A DNA stretch of 41,715 nucleotides from an uncultured Granulicella sp. (GCA_937873145.1 CALMVK010000147.1:1-41715); one strand, 5' to 3'; shown: positions 27,345-35,900, counted from the stretch's first letter. Notes: generated by a model from the letters alone, not told the origin. Made by a program: numbers and translations.

Positions 27345-27361
27345 TTCTGGCTTCGCCAGAA
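27345..27361. repeat. REP-like hairpin between convergent genes
   Basis: TTCTGGC-TTC-GCCAGAA is a perfect 7-bp stem with a 3-base loop, inside the 148-base gap between the GH57 gene and the dehydrogenase gene. The surroundings (GGGGATTC before, AGGAC after) look like the short REP-type repeats common in acidobacterial genomes, from memory. It may also act as a weak terminator, but it lacks a T-tract. Confidence 0.4.
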
Positions 27362-27399
27362 GGACGGTGGTTGCAAGCTATAGCTGGCAAAGGTTTGCT

Positions 27400-28416
27400 T
27401 TAGCCCAGGTCGTGCGCACTATCGCCGCCATTGACGTCGTAGCAGGCACCGGTCACCATCTTGGCCGCGTCCGTCGCCAGGAACACAGCGACCGGAGCTA
27501 CCTCTTCCGGCTGCAGCCAAGGCACACCCAGCGGCGTTCTCGGCAGCTTCGCCTTCGCCGTCTCTTCTTCCGTGGGATGCTCGGGTGGAGGCGTCGTCAT
27601 CGTCTCGCCGACAGCCTCGCTCCAGCGCTTGTCGTTGTGAGTCATCGCGGTATCGATCAGCCCCGGCTCAATCGTGTTCACGGTGATCTTGTATTTGCCC
27701 AGCTCAAGCGCCGCGCTCTTCATCAGGCCGATAATGCCCCACTTCGAAGCCGAGTAGGCAGAACCGTTCTTGGTTCCATACCGCCCCTGCATGGAGGAGA
27801 TGAAGATAATCCGGCCGCCTTTGCCTTGCTGCACCATCGCCGGGGCAAACGCTCGCAGTGTGTTGCAGCTTCCGGTCAGATTATTCGCAATGACATCGTC
27901 CCAATCGTGGTCTTCCATCTCCAGCAGAGGCTTGAACGCCTGGATCGCGGCATCGGCGACGACGATATCCACGTGGCCCATCGTTTGCGTCGCCTGCGTT
28001 GCCGCCGCCTTCAGTGCGGCCCGGTCGCGGATGTCCGCCGTGATGCCCAGGAACCTGCGTCCTCGCTGCTTGACCAGCTTGCCTGTCTCTTCCAGGTCGC
28101 TGGGCGTCGCGGCAATGTACTGAACGATCGGCGAGACCGAAGCGTTGATGTCGATGCCGACGATGTCTGCCCCGTTTGCCGCCATAGCCACGGCGATCGA
28201 GCGGCCGATGCCGCGCGCGGCTCCCGTAATGACAGCGACCTTGCCCTTTAGAGGCGCATTCCAAACCTCGCCGTCCCAGGTCTGTCCATCGATCCGCGCC
28301 TGCTCATTCGCTCCGGCGTTGCCACCCTTTGTTTCCTGTGCCATGGCCATTCCTCCCAGTCCCACAGCGGCAATTGCTCCCGCTGCAGCGACGATTTTGC
28401 GTCGTCCGCTATCCAT
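27400..28416 (-). CDS. Short-chain dehydrogenase/reductase with Tat-like signal
   Basis: This is a classical SDR oxidoreductase (338 residues) with the NAD(P)-binding TGAARGIG motif, Asp in GIDINAS suggesting NAD preference, and catalytic Ser-Tyr-Lys in FISSMQGR and YSASKWG. A roughly 60-residue N-terminal extension starts MDSGRRKIVAAAGAIAAVGLGG and ends AMAQ, which looks like a Tat signal. That would place a Rossmann enzyme outside the cytoplasm, which is unusual. The ORF track begins at 28431, but GGAGG lies five bases before ATG 28416. The mycofactocin-linked SDRs have a similar insert with a long loop near DTAMTHND, so a bound cofactor is possible. The substrate is unknown. Confidence 0.88.
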   Translation of the reverse strand: MDSGRRKIVAAAGAIAAVGLGGMAMAQETKGGNAGANEQARIDGQTWDGEVWNAPLKGKVAVITGAARGIGRSIAVAMAANGADIVGIDINASVSPIVQYIAATPSDLEETGKLVKQRGRRFLGITADIRDRAALKAAATQATQTMGHVDIVVADAAIQAFKPLLEMEDHDWDDVIANNLTGSCNTLRAFAPAMVQQGKGGRIIFISSMQGRYGTKNGSAYSASKWGIIGLMKSAALELGKYKITVNTIEPGLIDTAMTHNDKRWSEAVGETMTTPPPEHPTEEETAKAKLPRTPLGVPWLQPEEVAPVAVFLATDAAKMVTGACYDVNGGDSAHDLG

Positions 28417-28538
28417 TGCGTCCTCCCTCACTGATCGCGCTCTTACGATAGATGCATTCCGTACGCATGAGGGGCGAGGTCAAGCTCCTCCCTGGTCGCA
28501 GGCCTTCAAGCCTTGGCGCAGGCTCAGTCACAGCCCGA

Positions 28539-29624
28539 TCAACTGCGCCAGTGCAGCGTGACCGGGCCGCTCAGCGGATGAGTGCCCGTTCCCGTCAGGC
28601 GAGCCTGCTTCAAGGCGAAGTACCATTTGGCGGGCTTGTCCGCGTCGTCGATCAGCATCAGGGCGGGGTGCGCCCGCAGACCCTGCGCCTGCTCGATCAT
28701 CGTCTCCTGATCCTGCCGGACGAAGCGTGCGCCAAAGAAACGGGCAAGGAACGTGACTCCCGGCACCCGGTAAAAGACATTCCAGGCGGCGGCAACGTCG
28801 ATGCGGCAGGTGGAAGGTGTTACGGGAGTGATCGTCGTCAAGGACGAAAACCACTTGTCGCCGCAGCGGATAGTCTCAACGCGGCGATTGGGCAGGACGA
28901 AGTCGATGGTCGTCGTGATCGGTTCGCCATAGACGCCCAGCAGCTTGTACGGCGCGGAGTTGCCGGAGGGCGCATGGGCGCTCATGCGGAAGCCTTGCGG
29001 GATAGGCTCAAAGTGCTTGTGCTTCTCGTGGATCGAGGCCCGGCTGCGCCACCACCAGGCCTGGTGCACGAAGGGTCCATGCGCCGGGTCCATCAGGCCG
29101 ATAATGCCGTGGTCGACGTTGCAGGGCAGGTCCGCGACGAGATGTGCGGAGCGGAACTTTGCGGAGAACTTGGGGACCTCGGGGACGGGCGGCAGCGTGG
29201 CAGCGATGCGGCCCGCGCCGGCCTCCGGAAGGTAGACCCAGGCGTAGCCATCGCGCTCCTGGCAGGGATAGCTGGTGGCGTAGATCTTTTCGGGCTGCAG
29301 GATGTCCAGGCCGGTGAGCGACGGGATCTCACGGCATTGGCCGGTCACAGGCTCGAAGCGCCAACCGTGGTACTTGCATTGCACGGTTTCGCCATCGAAC
29401 CAACCGGCGGAGAGCGGGATGCCGCGGTGCGGGCAAAGGTCGCGCATGGCGAACAGTGCGCCGTCCAGCTTGCGGCCAAGCAAAACGGGGACCCCAAGCA
29501 ACAACGCCGTGGACATTTTGCCCGGACGGAGCGTGGCGGCGCGCGCGGCCGGGTACCAGTCGCCGAAGAGCAGCTCGGTGGCTGGGCCGGGGGTGGCAGG
29601 GCCGGAGATGGCGCGGGTGCTCAC
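28539..29624 (-). CDS. Rieske non-heme iron oxygenase, large subunit
   Basis: This oxygenase has an N-terminal Rieske 2Fe-2S domain with the ligand pairs CPHRG and CKYHGW, followed by a catalytic domain with mononuclear iron ligands in NVDHGIIGLMDPAHGPFVH. The 361-residue length fits vanillate demethylase-like and pheophorbide/sterol-type oxygenases rather than benzoate dioxygenase alpha subunits. No matching reductase or ferredoxin gene lies next to it, so electrons must come from a protein encoded elsewhere. The substrate cannot be inferred. It is divergent from the glycosyltransferase gene, with about 80 bases between the likely starts. Confidence 0.9.
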   Translation of the reverse strand: MSTRAISGPATPGPATELLFGDWYPAARAATLRPGKMSTALLLGVPVLLGRKLDGALFAMRDLCPHRGIPLSAGWFDGETVQCKYHGWRFEPVTGQCREIPSLTGLDILQPEKIYATSYPCQERDGYAWVYLPEAGAGRIAATLPPVPEVPKFSAKFRSAHLVADLPCNVDHGIIGLMDPAHGPFVHQAWWWRSRASIHEKHKHFEPIPQGFRMSAHAPSGNSAPYKLLGVYGEPITTTIDFVLPNRRVETIRCGDKWFSSLTTITPVTPSTCRIDVAAAWNVFYRVPGVTFLARFFGARFVRQDQETMIEQAQGLRAHPALMLIDDADKPAKWYFALKQARLTGTGTHPLSGPVTLHWRS

Positions 29625-29708
29625 TTCCTTATGATAGCGGGGGTGGCCTGGCGTCTGTCGGATAGTCTGGAGGGCGTGGAAGCCTCCTCAAAACTGGTTC
29701 GGAGTTCC

Positions 29709-31547
29709 GTGCGCACAAACCGGTTGGCGCTGGTTCTGCTTTGGCTTGTGTTCTACGGCACGTGGACGTTATTCCGGCCGCCACTGCTGGACGACGCGGA
29801 CTCCGTACACGCAGAGGTGGCGCGGGAGATGCTGCTGCGCCACGACTGGGTGACGCTCTACGCGAATGGTATCCGCTATCTCGAAAAGGCGCCGCTTTAC
29901 TACTGGATGATGGCGGCGTCGATGAAGGTCTTCGGCGTCTCGACGGCGGCGACGCGGGTACCGCTGGCTGGCAGTGTGCTGGCGCTGACGCTGCTGCTCG
30001 AGGCCTTTGCCCGGCGGGCCTTCACAGCAGCGCGGGCAGGGCTGTACGCGGGGCTGATCGTGCTCTCGAGCTTCGGCATCTTCATCTTCTCGCGCATCAA
30101 CCTGCCCGATGTGCTGGTGTGCGCGCTGCTGACCTGGGCGGTGTTCTGCTACTGGCGGACGGAGCAGGACGAGGGGCCGCCAACCCGGCGCGCCTGCTGG
30201 GGGTTCGCCGCGGCGTGCGCGCTGAACGTGCTCAGCAAAGGGCTGATCGGGATCGTGTTTCCAGTGGGAATCGTCGGGATGCACCTGCTGCTGACGCGAG
30301 GCTGGCGCGGTGCCTGGGCGAGGGTGCGGGCGTTCCACCCGCTGTCTTCTGCGGCGGTGTTTCTGGCCATCGCCGTGCCGTGGCATGTGCTGATCGCACT
30401 GGCCAATCCGGGCCACGGCAATCCCGGGCACCTGGCGCGGGTAGACGGGCACTGGGTCGTCCCCTACCCGACCGACGGCAACGTGCATGGGTGGGCGTGG
30501 TTCTACTTCGTCAACGAGCAGGTGTACCGGTACTTGAACATCCGCGTGCCGCATGACTACGATACCTCGCCGCTGCTGCTGTTCTACGGCTTGATTGCCG
30601 TGTGGCTGATGCCCTGGTCGGCGATGCTGCCGTGGGCGTTTGCGCGGCTGGCGCGAGAGCGGACGCGCCTGCTGCTGGGCCTCTGGGTGGGGCTGCCGCT
30701 GCTCTTTTTTTCGCTTTCGACGCGGCAGGAGTATTACGTGCTGCCGTCGCTGCCGCCGCTGATGCTGCTGGTGGCGGGCCTGCTCGAGGAGGCGTGCCGG
30801 GTTGAGGAGTGGGAGGCCGGGCGCGCGCAGACCGCTGTGCGCCGGGCGGCCTGGATGCTGCTGGTGGCTGGAGTCGCAGGGGCGGGTGTGTGCTTGTGGC
30901 TGATCGCACGTACGCGAGCACCGGCGGCGGGGACGGATCTGGCGGTGCTGCTGGCGCGCAATCCGGACGACTACGCCCTTTCGTTTGGCCACTTTCTGGA
31001 CCTGAACGGCCCGGCGCTGGGCCTGTTTCACGGACCGCTAGCCCTGACGGCGGCCGTGCTGTTGGCCGGCGCAGTGGGGCCTTGGGCGCTGCGACGCTCT
31101 GGCCGGCCGCATGCGGCGACGCTTACGCTGGCCGCATCGGCCTTCGGATTCCTGGGCGCGGCGCAGTGGGGCCTGGCGACCTTCGCCCCGGTGCTCAGCT
31201 CCTACGCGCTGGCCGAGGCGATCGCGCCGCAGCTGCGGAGCGATGACCTGGTAGTCCTCCACGGCGAGTATGAGGCGGGCAGCACGCTGGGCTTCTATCT
31301 GCGGCGCAACGACCTGCACATCGTCGAGGGGCGAAGCTCCAATCTCTGGTACGGAAGCTTCTTTCCGGATGCACCCAAGATCTTCGAAACCCGACAATCC
31401 ATCGCGGCAAAGTGGAAAGGACCGCAGCGCATCTTTCTGTGGCAGGATCCAGGCGACCGCGAGCGGCCCGTGCTGCAATTGCCGGGGCCGGTCTACGTGG
31501 TAGCGCGCGGGGGCGGGAAAGAGATTCTCTCGAACCGTTTGCATTGA
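29709..31547 (+). CDS. Membrane glycosyltransferase of the ArnT/GT39 (PMT) type
   Basis: This polytopic protein (612 residues from the chosen start) looks like ArnT and other GT39/GT83 enzymes that move a sugar from a polyprenyl-phosphate carrier to lipid A or a protein on the periplasmic face. The first periplasmic loop has the family acid pair in PPLLDDADSVHAEVAREM, and YLEKAPLYYWMMAASMKVFG follows as in ArnT. Around twelve helices are visible. The ORF track shows 1031 residues from 28452, but the first 400 are antisense to the Rieske gene and not credible. GTG 29709 has GGAG four bases upstream; ATG 29631 and GTG 29676 are alternatives. The acceptor is unknown. Confidence 0.85.
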   Translation: MRTNRLALVLLWLVFYGTWTLFRPPLLDDADSVHAEVAREMLLRHDWVTLYANGIRYLEKAPLYYWMMAASMKVFGVSTAATRVPLAGSVLALTLLLEAFARRAFTAARAGLYAGLIVLSSFGIFIFSRINLPDVLVCALLTWAVFCYWRTEQDEGPPTRRACWGFAAACALNVLSKGLIGIVFPVGIVGMHLLLTRGWRGAWARVRAFHPLSSAAVFLAIAVPWHVLIALANPGHGNPGHLARVDGHWVVPYPTDGNVHGWAWFYFVNEQVYRYLNIRVPHDYDTSPLLLFYGLIAVWLMPWSAMLPWAFARLARERTRLLLGLWVGLPLLFFSLSTRQEYYVLPSLPPLMLLVAGLLEEACRVEEWEAGRAQTAVRRAAWMLLVAGVAGAGVCLWLIARTRAPAAGTDLAVLLARNPDDYALSFGHFLDLNGPALGLFHGPLALTAAVLLAGAVGPWALRRSGRPHAATLTLAASAFGFLGAAQWGLATFAPVLSSYALAEAIAPQLRSDDLVVLHGEYEAGSTLGFYLRRNDLHIVEGRSSNLWYGSFFPDAPKIFETRQSIAAKWKGPQRIFLWQDPGDRERPVLQLPGPVYVVARGGGKEILSNRLH

Positions 31548-31599
31548 GGCTAACCTTGCACGTAGAACGTTAGACTGAGGCGGGGGAAAGGAGGTCGAC

Positions 31600-32409
31600 A
31601 TGCCATGTGATCCGAAGGAACTTCGCCACGTGTCTCTGTTTTCATTGCTGGACGAAGAAGAGCTGGCGGTACTGGCCTCGCAGGTCGAGTTGCGCAACTT
31701 TACGGCGCGGCAACGGATCTACAAGATCGGGGACACCGATGGGCGAGCCTATCTGTTGCTGAAGGGCGCGGTGTCGGTTTCAACCATCGATGAAGATCAT
31801 CAGGAGGTGCTGGTGGACGAGCCGCAGCACGGGGAGCTCTTTGGGCTGGCCTCCATGCTCGAAGGAACGGCACACCTGACGACGGCGATGGCCACCGAGG
31901 CCTCGCAGTGCCTGGAGGTGGACCGCAACGATATCTCGGTGCTGATCCAACGCAAACCGCTGGCCGGCCTGGACATGCTGACGGTGGTAGCGCGCCAGAT
32001 GCATGCGTCGCAGGAACTGATCCGGGCCCGCGCCAGCCGCAACCCGAACCTCCTGATCGAGGAGGAAGAGACCTTCGGGGAGCGGGTGGCGGACGTGGTC
32101 GCGAGCTTCGGAGGATCGTGGACGTTCATCATCCTGTTCGCCATCGTGCTGTCGATCTACACCGTGGTGAACATTCTGCTGCGCGGCAAGGCATGGGACC
32201 CCTACCCGTTCATCCTGCTGAACCTCTTCCTCTCCATGCTGGCGGCGATCCAGGCGCCAGTCATTATGATGAGCCAGAACCGGCAGGACAAGAAGGACCG
32301 GCTGCGGTCGGAGCTGGACTTTGAGGTGAATGTCCGGGCAGAGAGCGAGATCCAAACCCTCAGCCGGCGCATGCATGAGCTGGTGGAGCGACTGGAGGAG
32401 AAGAGTTGA
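31600..32409 (+). CDS. Cyclic-nucleotide-binding domain fused to DUF1003 membrane domain
   Basis: The 269-residue protein has an N-terminal Crp-like cNMP-binding domain (residues about 12-125: YKIGDTDGRAYLLLKGAVSV and GELFGLASML). This is followed by a DUF1003 domain with two transmembrane helices (WTFIILFAIVLSIYTVVNILL and PFILLNLFLSMLAAIQAPVIMM) and a coiled-coil-like C-terminus. There is no helix-turn-helix, so it is not a transcription factor. A ligand may gate or modulate the membrane part, but the function of DUF1003 is not known. The canonical Arg of the phosphate-binding cassette is not evident in the expected loop, so cAMP binding is doubtful. The ribosome site AAAGGAGGT before ATG 31600 is near perfect. 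Confidence 0.9.
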   Translation: MPCDPKELRHVSLFSLLDEEELAVLASQVELRNFTARQRIYKIGDTDGRAYLLLKGAVSVSTIDEDHQEVLVDEPQHGELFGLASMLEGTAHLTTAMATEASQCLEVDRNDISVLIQRKPLAGLDMLTVVARQMHASQELIRARASRNPNLLIEEEETFGERVADVVASFGGSWTFIILFAIVLSIYTVVNILLRGKAWDPYPFILLNLFLSMLAAIQAPVIMMSQNRQDKKDRLRSELDFEVNVRAESEIQTLSRRMHELVERLEEKS

Positions 32410-32437
32410 ACGCGGCGGAAGCCGGGGAATGAGCGAT

Positions 32438-32614
32438 TCAGCGAGGTCGCTCCTCCCCCGTGGGCGGCCCGGCGACGTGCAGGGAGATGGTTTGTATCTC
32501 GTTGCCGCGCATGGTGGCTACCAGGATACAGGGCTGTTTGAGGCCTTCGGACGCCGTAATCTGCCACGGCATGAAGTGCACGTCATCGCGCAGGGTGTGT
32601 TTTTTGTTGTGCAC
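32438..32614 (-). CDS. Small hypothetical protein
   Basis: This 58-residue frame has no recognised family. It contains Trp, Cys and several beta-prone stretches (QPCILVATMRGNEIQTISLHV) and ends GEERPR, which looks more protein-like than most shadow frames here. There is no overlapping gene on the other strand. AGGA lies six bases before GTG 32614; the longer GTG 32620 start in the ORF track has no room for a ribosome site. It sits between two convergent genes in its own slot. Confidence 0.45.
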   Translation of the reverse strand: MHNKKHTLRDDVHFMPWQITASEGLKQPCILVATMRGNEIQTISLHVAGPPTGEERPR

Positions 32615-32753
32615 GGACACTCCTATTCACAGAAATGTAATGCCTTCCTGCAAGATGCTCTCCCCCGAGCGTGGTGACAATGGCACATTTGAGTCACCGA
32701 TGCATTTTTTGTAGACCTTTCGAGCAAAACTTCCGGAGCTTGCCCCTGGCACA

Positions 32754-33464
32754 CTACTGCGCCTTCTGGCCGAAAGGACAAAGGCTGAGCAGAGGGCAGG
32801 CGGAGCAACGCGGCTCCGCGAAGACGCACAGAGTCTGCGCATGCAGCTTGACCAGCGCGTGGTGCTCGTCGAGCATGAGGGCGTTCCAGTCCTCGGGAAT
32901 CAAGCGCATCAGGCGCATCTCCGTTGTGGCGGCATCCGCACGCGGCGTCAGGGCAAGCCGCTGCACCACGCGCAGGTGGTTGGCGTCCACGCACAGCGCG
33001 CGCCGGCGCAGGGTGGAAAAGTTCACCACGGCGGCCGAGATCTGCGCGCCTACGCCTTCAAAATTCTCCAGCCACTCGCGAATCTTCTCCGTACGATATT
33101 TTTCAAGGAAATCCAGGGTAAGCCGTCCATAGCGCTCGGAGATACCGATGAGGATGGCCTTCAGACGCGGCGCCTTTACCTCCGCGAAGGTCACCTGCTG
33201 GAGTAAGCTTTCGATCTCGGCGAGCGGTGCGTCGCGCAGAGCCTCCCACGCGGCATTCCCAGTGCGGTAGCGGCTCTCGAGCTTGCGCATCGTGGCGTCG
33301 GAGTCCTCGGTGCGGGTGCGCGAGGCGAGCAGAGAGTAGATCAGCTGGGAGAGCGGATCGCGCGGCACACGCGGCGGAGGCTGGCCGTAGTGCTCGAGCA
33401 ACGCGCGATGTACCTCTAACAGACGAGGGTCGGATCCGTGTAGAAACAGTGGTGCGGGTTGCAT
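32754..33464 (-). CDS. Endonuclease III-like HhH-GPD protein with iron-sulfur cluster
   Basis: The 236-residue protein has the endonuclease III layout: an N-terminal helical block with QLIYSLLASRTRTEDSDATM, a helix-hairpin-helix EGVGAQISAAVV, the catalytic Asp in CVDANHLRV and a C-terminal 4Fe-4S loop with exact C-x6-C-x2-C-x5-C spacing (CVFAEPRCSACPLLSLC). In E. coli Nth the hairpin is PGVGRKTA, with a Lys that gives lyase activity. Here that Lys is replaced, so the protein may be a monofunctional glycosylase. The damaged base is unknown. The ATG at 33464 is close to the divergent aldo/keto reductase gene. Confidence 0.88.
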   Translation of the reverse strand: MQPAPLFLHGSDPRLLEVHRALLEHYGQPPPRVPRDPLSQLIYSLLASRTRTEDSDATMRKLESRYRTGNAAWEALRDAPLAEIESLLQQVTFAEVKAPRLKAILIGISERYGRLTLDFLEKYRTEKIREWLENFEGVGAQISAAVVNFSTLRRRALCVDANHLRVVQRLALTPRADAATTEMRLMRLIPEDWNALMLDEHHALVKLHAQTLCVFAEPRCSACPLLSLCPFGQKAQ

Positions 33465-33551
33465 GCGTCGATTCTAGTGCGTCCCACCGTAACAACTTCT
33501 TCTCGCGGACAGAAGTACGACCGGCAGCAGCGGCCTTGCATCCAAGACGGC

Positions 33552-34547
33552 ATGACTCGAACGTTGGGAACATCCAGCCAACTGGGAAACTCTGAAATGC
33601 GGATTTCGTCCATCGGCTTTGGCGCGTGGGCGATCGGTGGCGAGGATTGGCAGTTCGGCTGGGGACCCCAGGACGACACAGACTCAATCGCCGCGATTCA
33701 CGCTGCCCTCGATGGCGGCATGAACTGGATCGATACTGCTGCCGTCTATGGGCTGGGACACTCCGAGGAGCTTGTCGGGAAAGCGCTGCAGGACAGAAGC
33801 GACAAGCCCTATGTCTTCACCAAGGCCGGCATGACCTGGGGCGAAGACCGCAAGGTTGTGCAGACGCTCACCAAGATCCGCACCGAGGTGGAGCAGAGCC
33901 TGCGCCGCCTGCAGGTGGACGTCATCGATCTCTACCAGGTCCATTGGCCGGTTCCCGATGCCGAGGTGGAAGAGGGTTGGACGGCGATGGCGGAGTTGCA
34001 GCGGGAAGGCAAGGTCCGTTTCATCGGGGTCTCGAACTTCAGCGTGGCGCAGATGGAGCGCGCGCTCAAGATTGCGCCAATCACCTCCCTGCAACCTCCC
34101 TACTCGATGATCAACCGCAGCGTGGAGCCGGAGATTCTTCCGTTCTGTCTCCAGCACGGGATCGGCGTACTGAACTACGCACCCATGCACAGTGGCTTGC
34201 TGACCGGCGCGATGACCAAAGAGCGCGTCATGAAGCTGCCGGACACCGACTTCCGCAAGCGCGCCAAGCAGTTCCAGGAGCCTCTGCTCTCGCGCAATCT
34301 CGACGTAGCACGGTTGCTGAGCGAGATCGGCGCGCGGCACCGGCTCAACGCTGGCGTTGTCGCGATTGCCTGGACCCTGCACCAGCCGGCCGTCACGGCC
34401 GCGATCGTGGGTGGACGCAACGCCGAACAGGTGCAGGGTGTGCTGCCCGCGGCGGAGTTCCGCCTAAGCGACAAGGAATACAACGAGATCACGGAGTTCT
34501 TGCGTGCGCGGCCGGAGCCTGCTCCCGATCCCGAGGCTCGCTCCTGA
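33552..34547 (+). CDS. Aldo/keto reductase
   Basis: This cytosolic NADPH-dependent oxidoreductase has a TIM-barrel fold (331 residues). The catalytic tetrad is present: Asp and Tyr in WIDTAAVYGLGHSE, Lys in YVFTKAG and His in YQVHWP. The C-terminal IVGGRNAEQVQG is the cofactor phosphate loop of the AKR11/AKR12-like bacterial group. The ORF track begins at 33459 within the divergent nth-like gene start. The homologous part begins near TSSQLGNSEMRIS, and ATG 33552 is the first sensible start, though its ribosome site is weak. It lies just ahead of the bicupin gene, 57 bases away, but they need not share a function. Confidence 0.9.
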   Translation: MTRTLGTSSQLGNSEMRISSIGFGAWAIGGEDWQFGWGPQDDTDSIAAIHAALDGGMNWIDTAAVYGLGHSEELVGKALQDRSDKPYVFTKAGMTWGEDRKVVQTLTKIRTEVEQSLRRLQVDVIDLYQVHWPVPDAEVEEGWTAMAELQREGKVRFIGVSNFSVAQMERALKIAPITSLQPPYSMINRSVEPEILPFCLQHGIGVLNYAPMHSGLLTGAMTKERVMKLPDTDFRKRAKQFQEPLLSRNLDVARLLSEIGARHRLNAGVVAIAWTLHQPAVTAAIVGGRNAEQVQGVLPAAEFRLSDKEYNEITEFLRARPEPAPDPEARS

Positions 34548-34604
34548 TCGTGATCCGAGTACGGACCCTAAACAAGAAGACCAACCGTACGGCAAGGAAT
34601 ATTT

Positions 34605-35900
34605 ATGCCACACTCACAGCTTCCTGATCCGGAGACAAAGAACGAGGCAGTCAGCGAAGAGCCAGACACGGTCTCCCGGCGAACCTTCGTCGGTTCAGCG
34701 GCACTGGCAGGCGCAGGTCTGCTGGCTGGCACAGCGGCCGCCGCGGCGCAGACCCGGCAGGAGCTGCTGGCCGGTCGCCAAGGCGCGAACGCCTCCGATC
34801 CTGGACCGGAAAACCAGCCTCTGGTAGCGCAAAATCCCGACCCGAACCTGCCGCCCTTCACGGACCACGGCAATCCCGGCACCCTGTGGTACTCCTTCGC
34901 CCTGACGCCGCGGCGCCTGCAGGCCGGAGGCTGGACGCACCAGGTTACGGAGCGCGAACTGCCTCTCTCGAAGGACCTGGCCGGCGTCAACATGCGGCTT
35001 ACCGCGGGCTCCTACCGTGAGCTCCACTGGCACCTGGCCGATGAATGGGCCATCATGCTCTCCGGCAAGGCGCGCGTCACGCTGATGCAGCCTGAGGGCA
35101 AGATGTTTGTGGATGACATTCAGCAAGGCGACCTTTGGTACTTCCCCGCCGGCCTGCCGCACTCCATTCAGGGTCTCGAGGGCGACGGGTGCGAGTTTTT
35201 GCTGGTCTTCGATCAGGGAGATTTCTCCGAAGACACCACCTTCCTTATCTCGGAGTTCCTGGCGCATACGCCTCCGGAAGTCGTCCAGAAGAATATGGGC
35301 TGGAATCGTCAGCAGTGGGACAAACTTCCTCCCACGCAGCTTTACATCTTTCCCGGCACTCTGCCTGGGACTCTCGAAGAAGACAAGCGGGCACTGGGAT
35401 CGCATCTCGAAACGGAGAAACAGTACACGTTCAAGGGAATGTCCACGATGAAGCCTACGGCGGAAAACGCGGGCGGCGCGGTGCGGATCGTCGATTCGCG
35501 TAACTTTCCCGTCTCGGCAAATATCGCAGCAGCCATGGTGACCTTAAAGCCCGGCGGCCTTCGTGAGATGCACTGGCATCCTAACGAAAGTGAGTGGCAG
35601 TACTGGATCAAAGGCAAAGGCCGCATGACGGTGATCACGACGGAAGGCAAAGCGCGCACGGTCGACTTCAACGCCAACGACGTTGGCTTCGTTCCGAAGA
35701 TGGCCGGCCACTACATCGAAAATACGGGCACGGAAGACTTGATCTTCCTGGAGATGTTCAAGGCCAGCAAGTTCCAGGATATCTCGCTCAACCAATGGAT
35801 CGCGCGCATCCCGGACGGCATAGCGGAAGCGCACCTGAAGCTTCCCCTCTCCGTCATCCGGCAAGCGCCCAAAGACAAGGAAACGGTGCTGCCGGGATAA
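34605..35900 (+). CDS. Tat-exported bicupin, probable oxalate decarboxylase
   Basis: Oxalate decarboxylase splits oxalate into formate and CO2 with manganese, consuming a proton. The 431-residue precursor has a Tat signal (SRRTFVGSAALAGAGLLAG). Each cupin has metal ligands: domain one in RELHWHLADEW and LPHSIQG, domain two in REMHWHPNESEW and AGHYIEN. The lid before LAHTPPEV reads SEDT where Bacillus OxdC has SENS; the lid Glu needed for decarboxylation is kept. Spacing matches two-cupin OxdC enzymes, so oxalate decarboxylase is a better guess than oxidase. Tat export would allow metal loading in the cytoplasm. In soil, oxalate from fungi is a likely substrate; this is inference. Confidence 0.88.
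   Translation: MPHSQLPDPETKNEAVSEEPDTVSRRTFVGSAALAGAGLLAGTAAAAAQTRQELLAGRQGANASDPGPENQPLVAQNPDPNLPPFTDHGNPGTLWYSFALTPRRLQAGGWTHQVTERELPLSKDLAGVNMRLTAGSYRELHWHLADEWAIMLSGKARVTLMQPEGKMFVDDIQQGDLWYFPAGLPHSIQGLEGDGCEFLLVFDQGDFSEDTTFLISEFLAHTPPEVVQKNMGWNRQQWDKLPPTQLYIFPGTLPGTLEEDKRALGSHLETEKQYTFKGMSTMKPTAENAGGAVRIVDSRNFPVSANIAAAMVTLKPGGLREMHWHPNESEWQYWIKGKGRMTVITTEGKARTVDFNANDVGFVPKMAGHYIENTGTEDLIFLEMFKASKFQDISLNQWIARIPDGIAEAHLKLPLSVIRQAPKDKETVLPG

Noticed and set aside
28452-29708. N-terminal 400 residues of the 1031-residue ORF
   Set aside because: They are antisense to the Rieske oxygenase gene, are rich in Arg and Gly without domains, and the glycosyltransferase homology begins only after 29709.
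29769-31031. 420-residue minus-strand ORF opposite the glycosyltransferase
   Set aside because: It is Gln-, His- and Arg-rich, typical of a shadow frame in GC-rich DNA.
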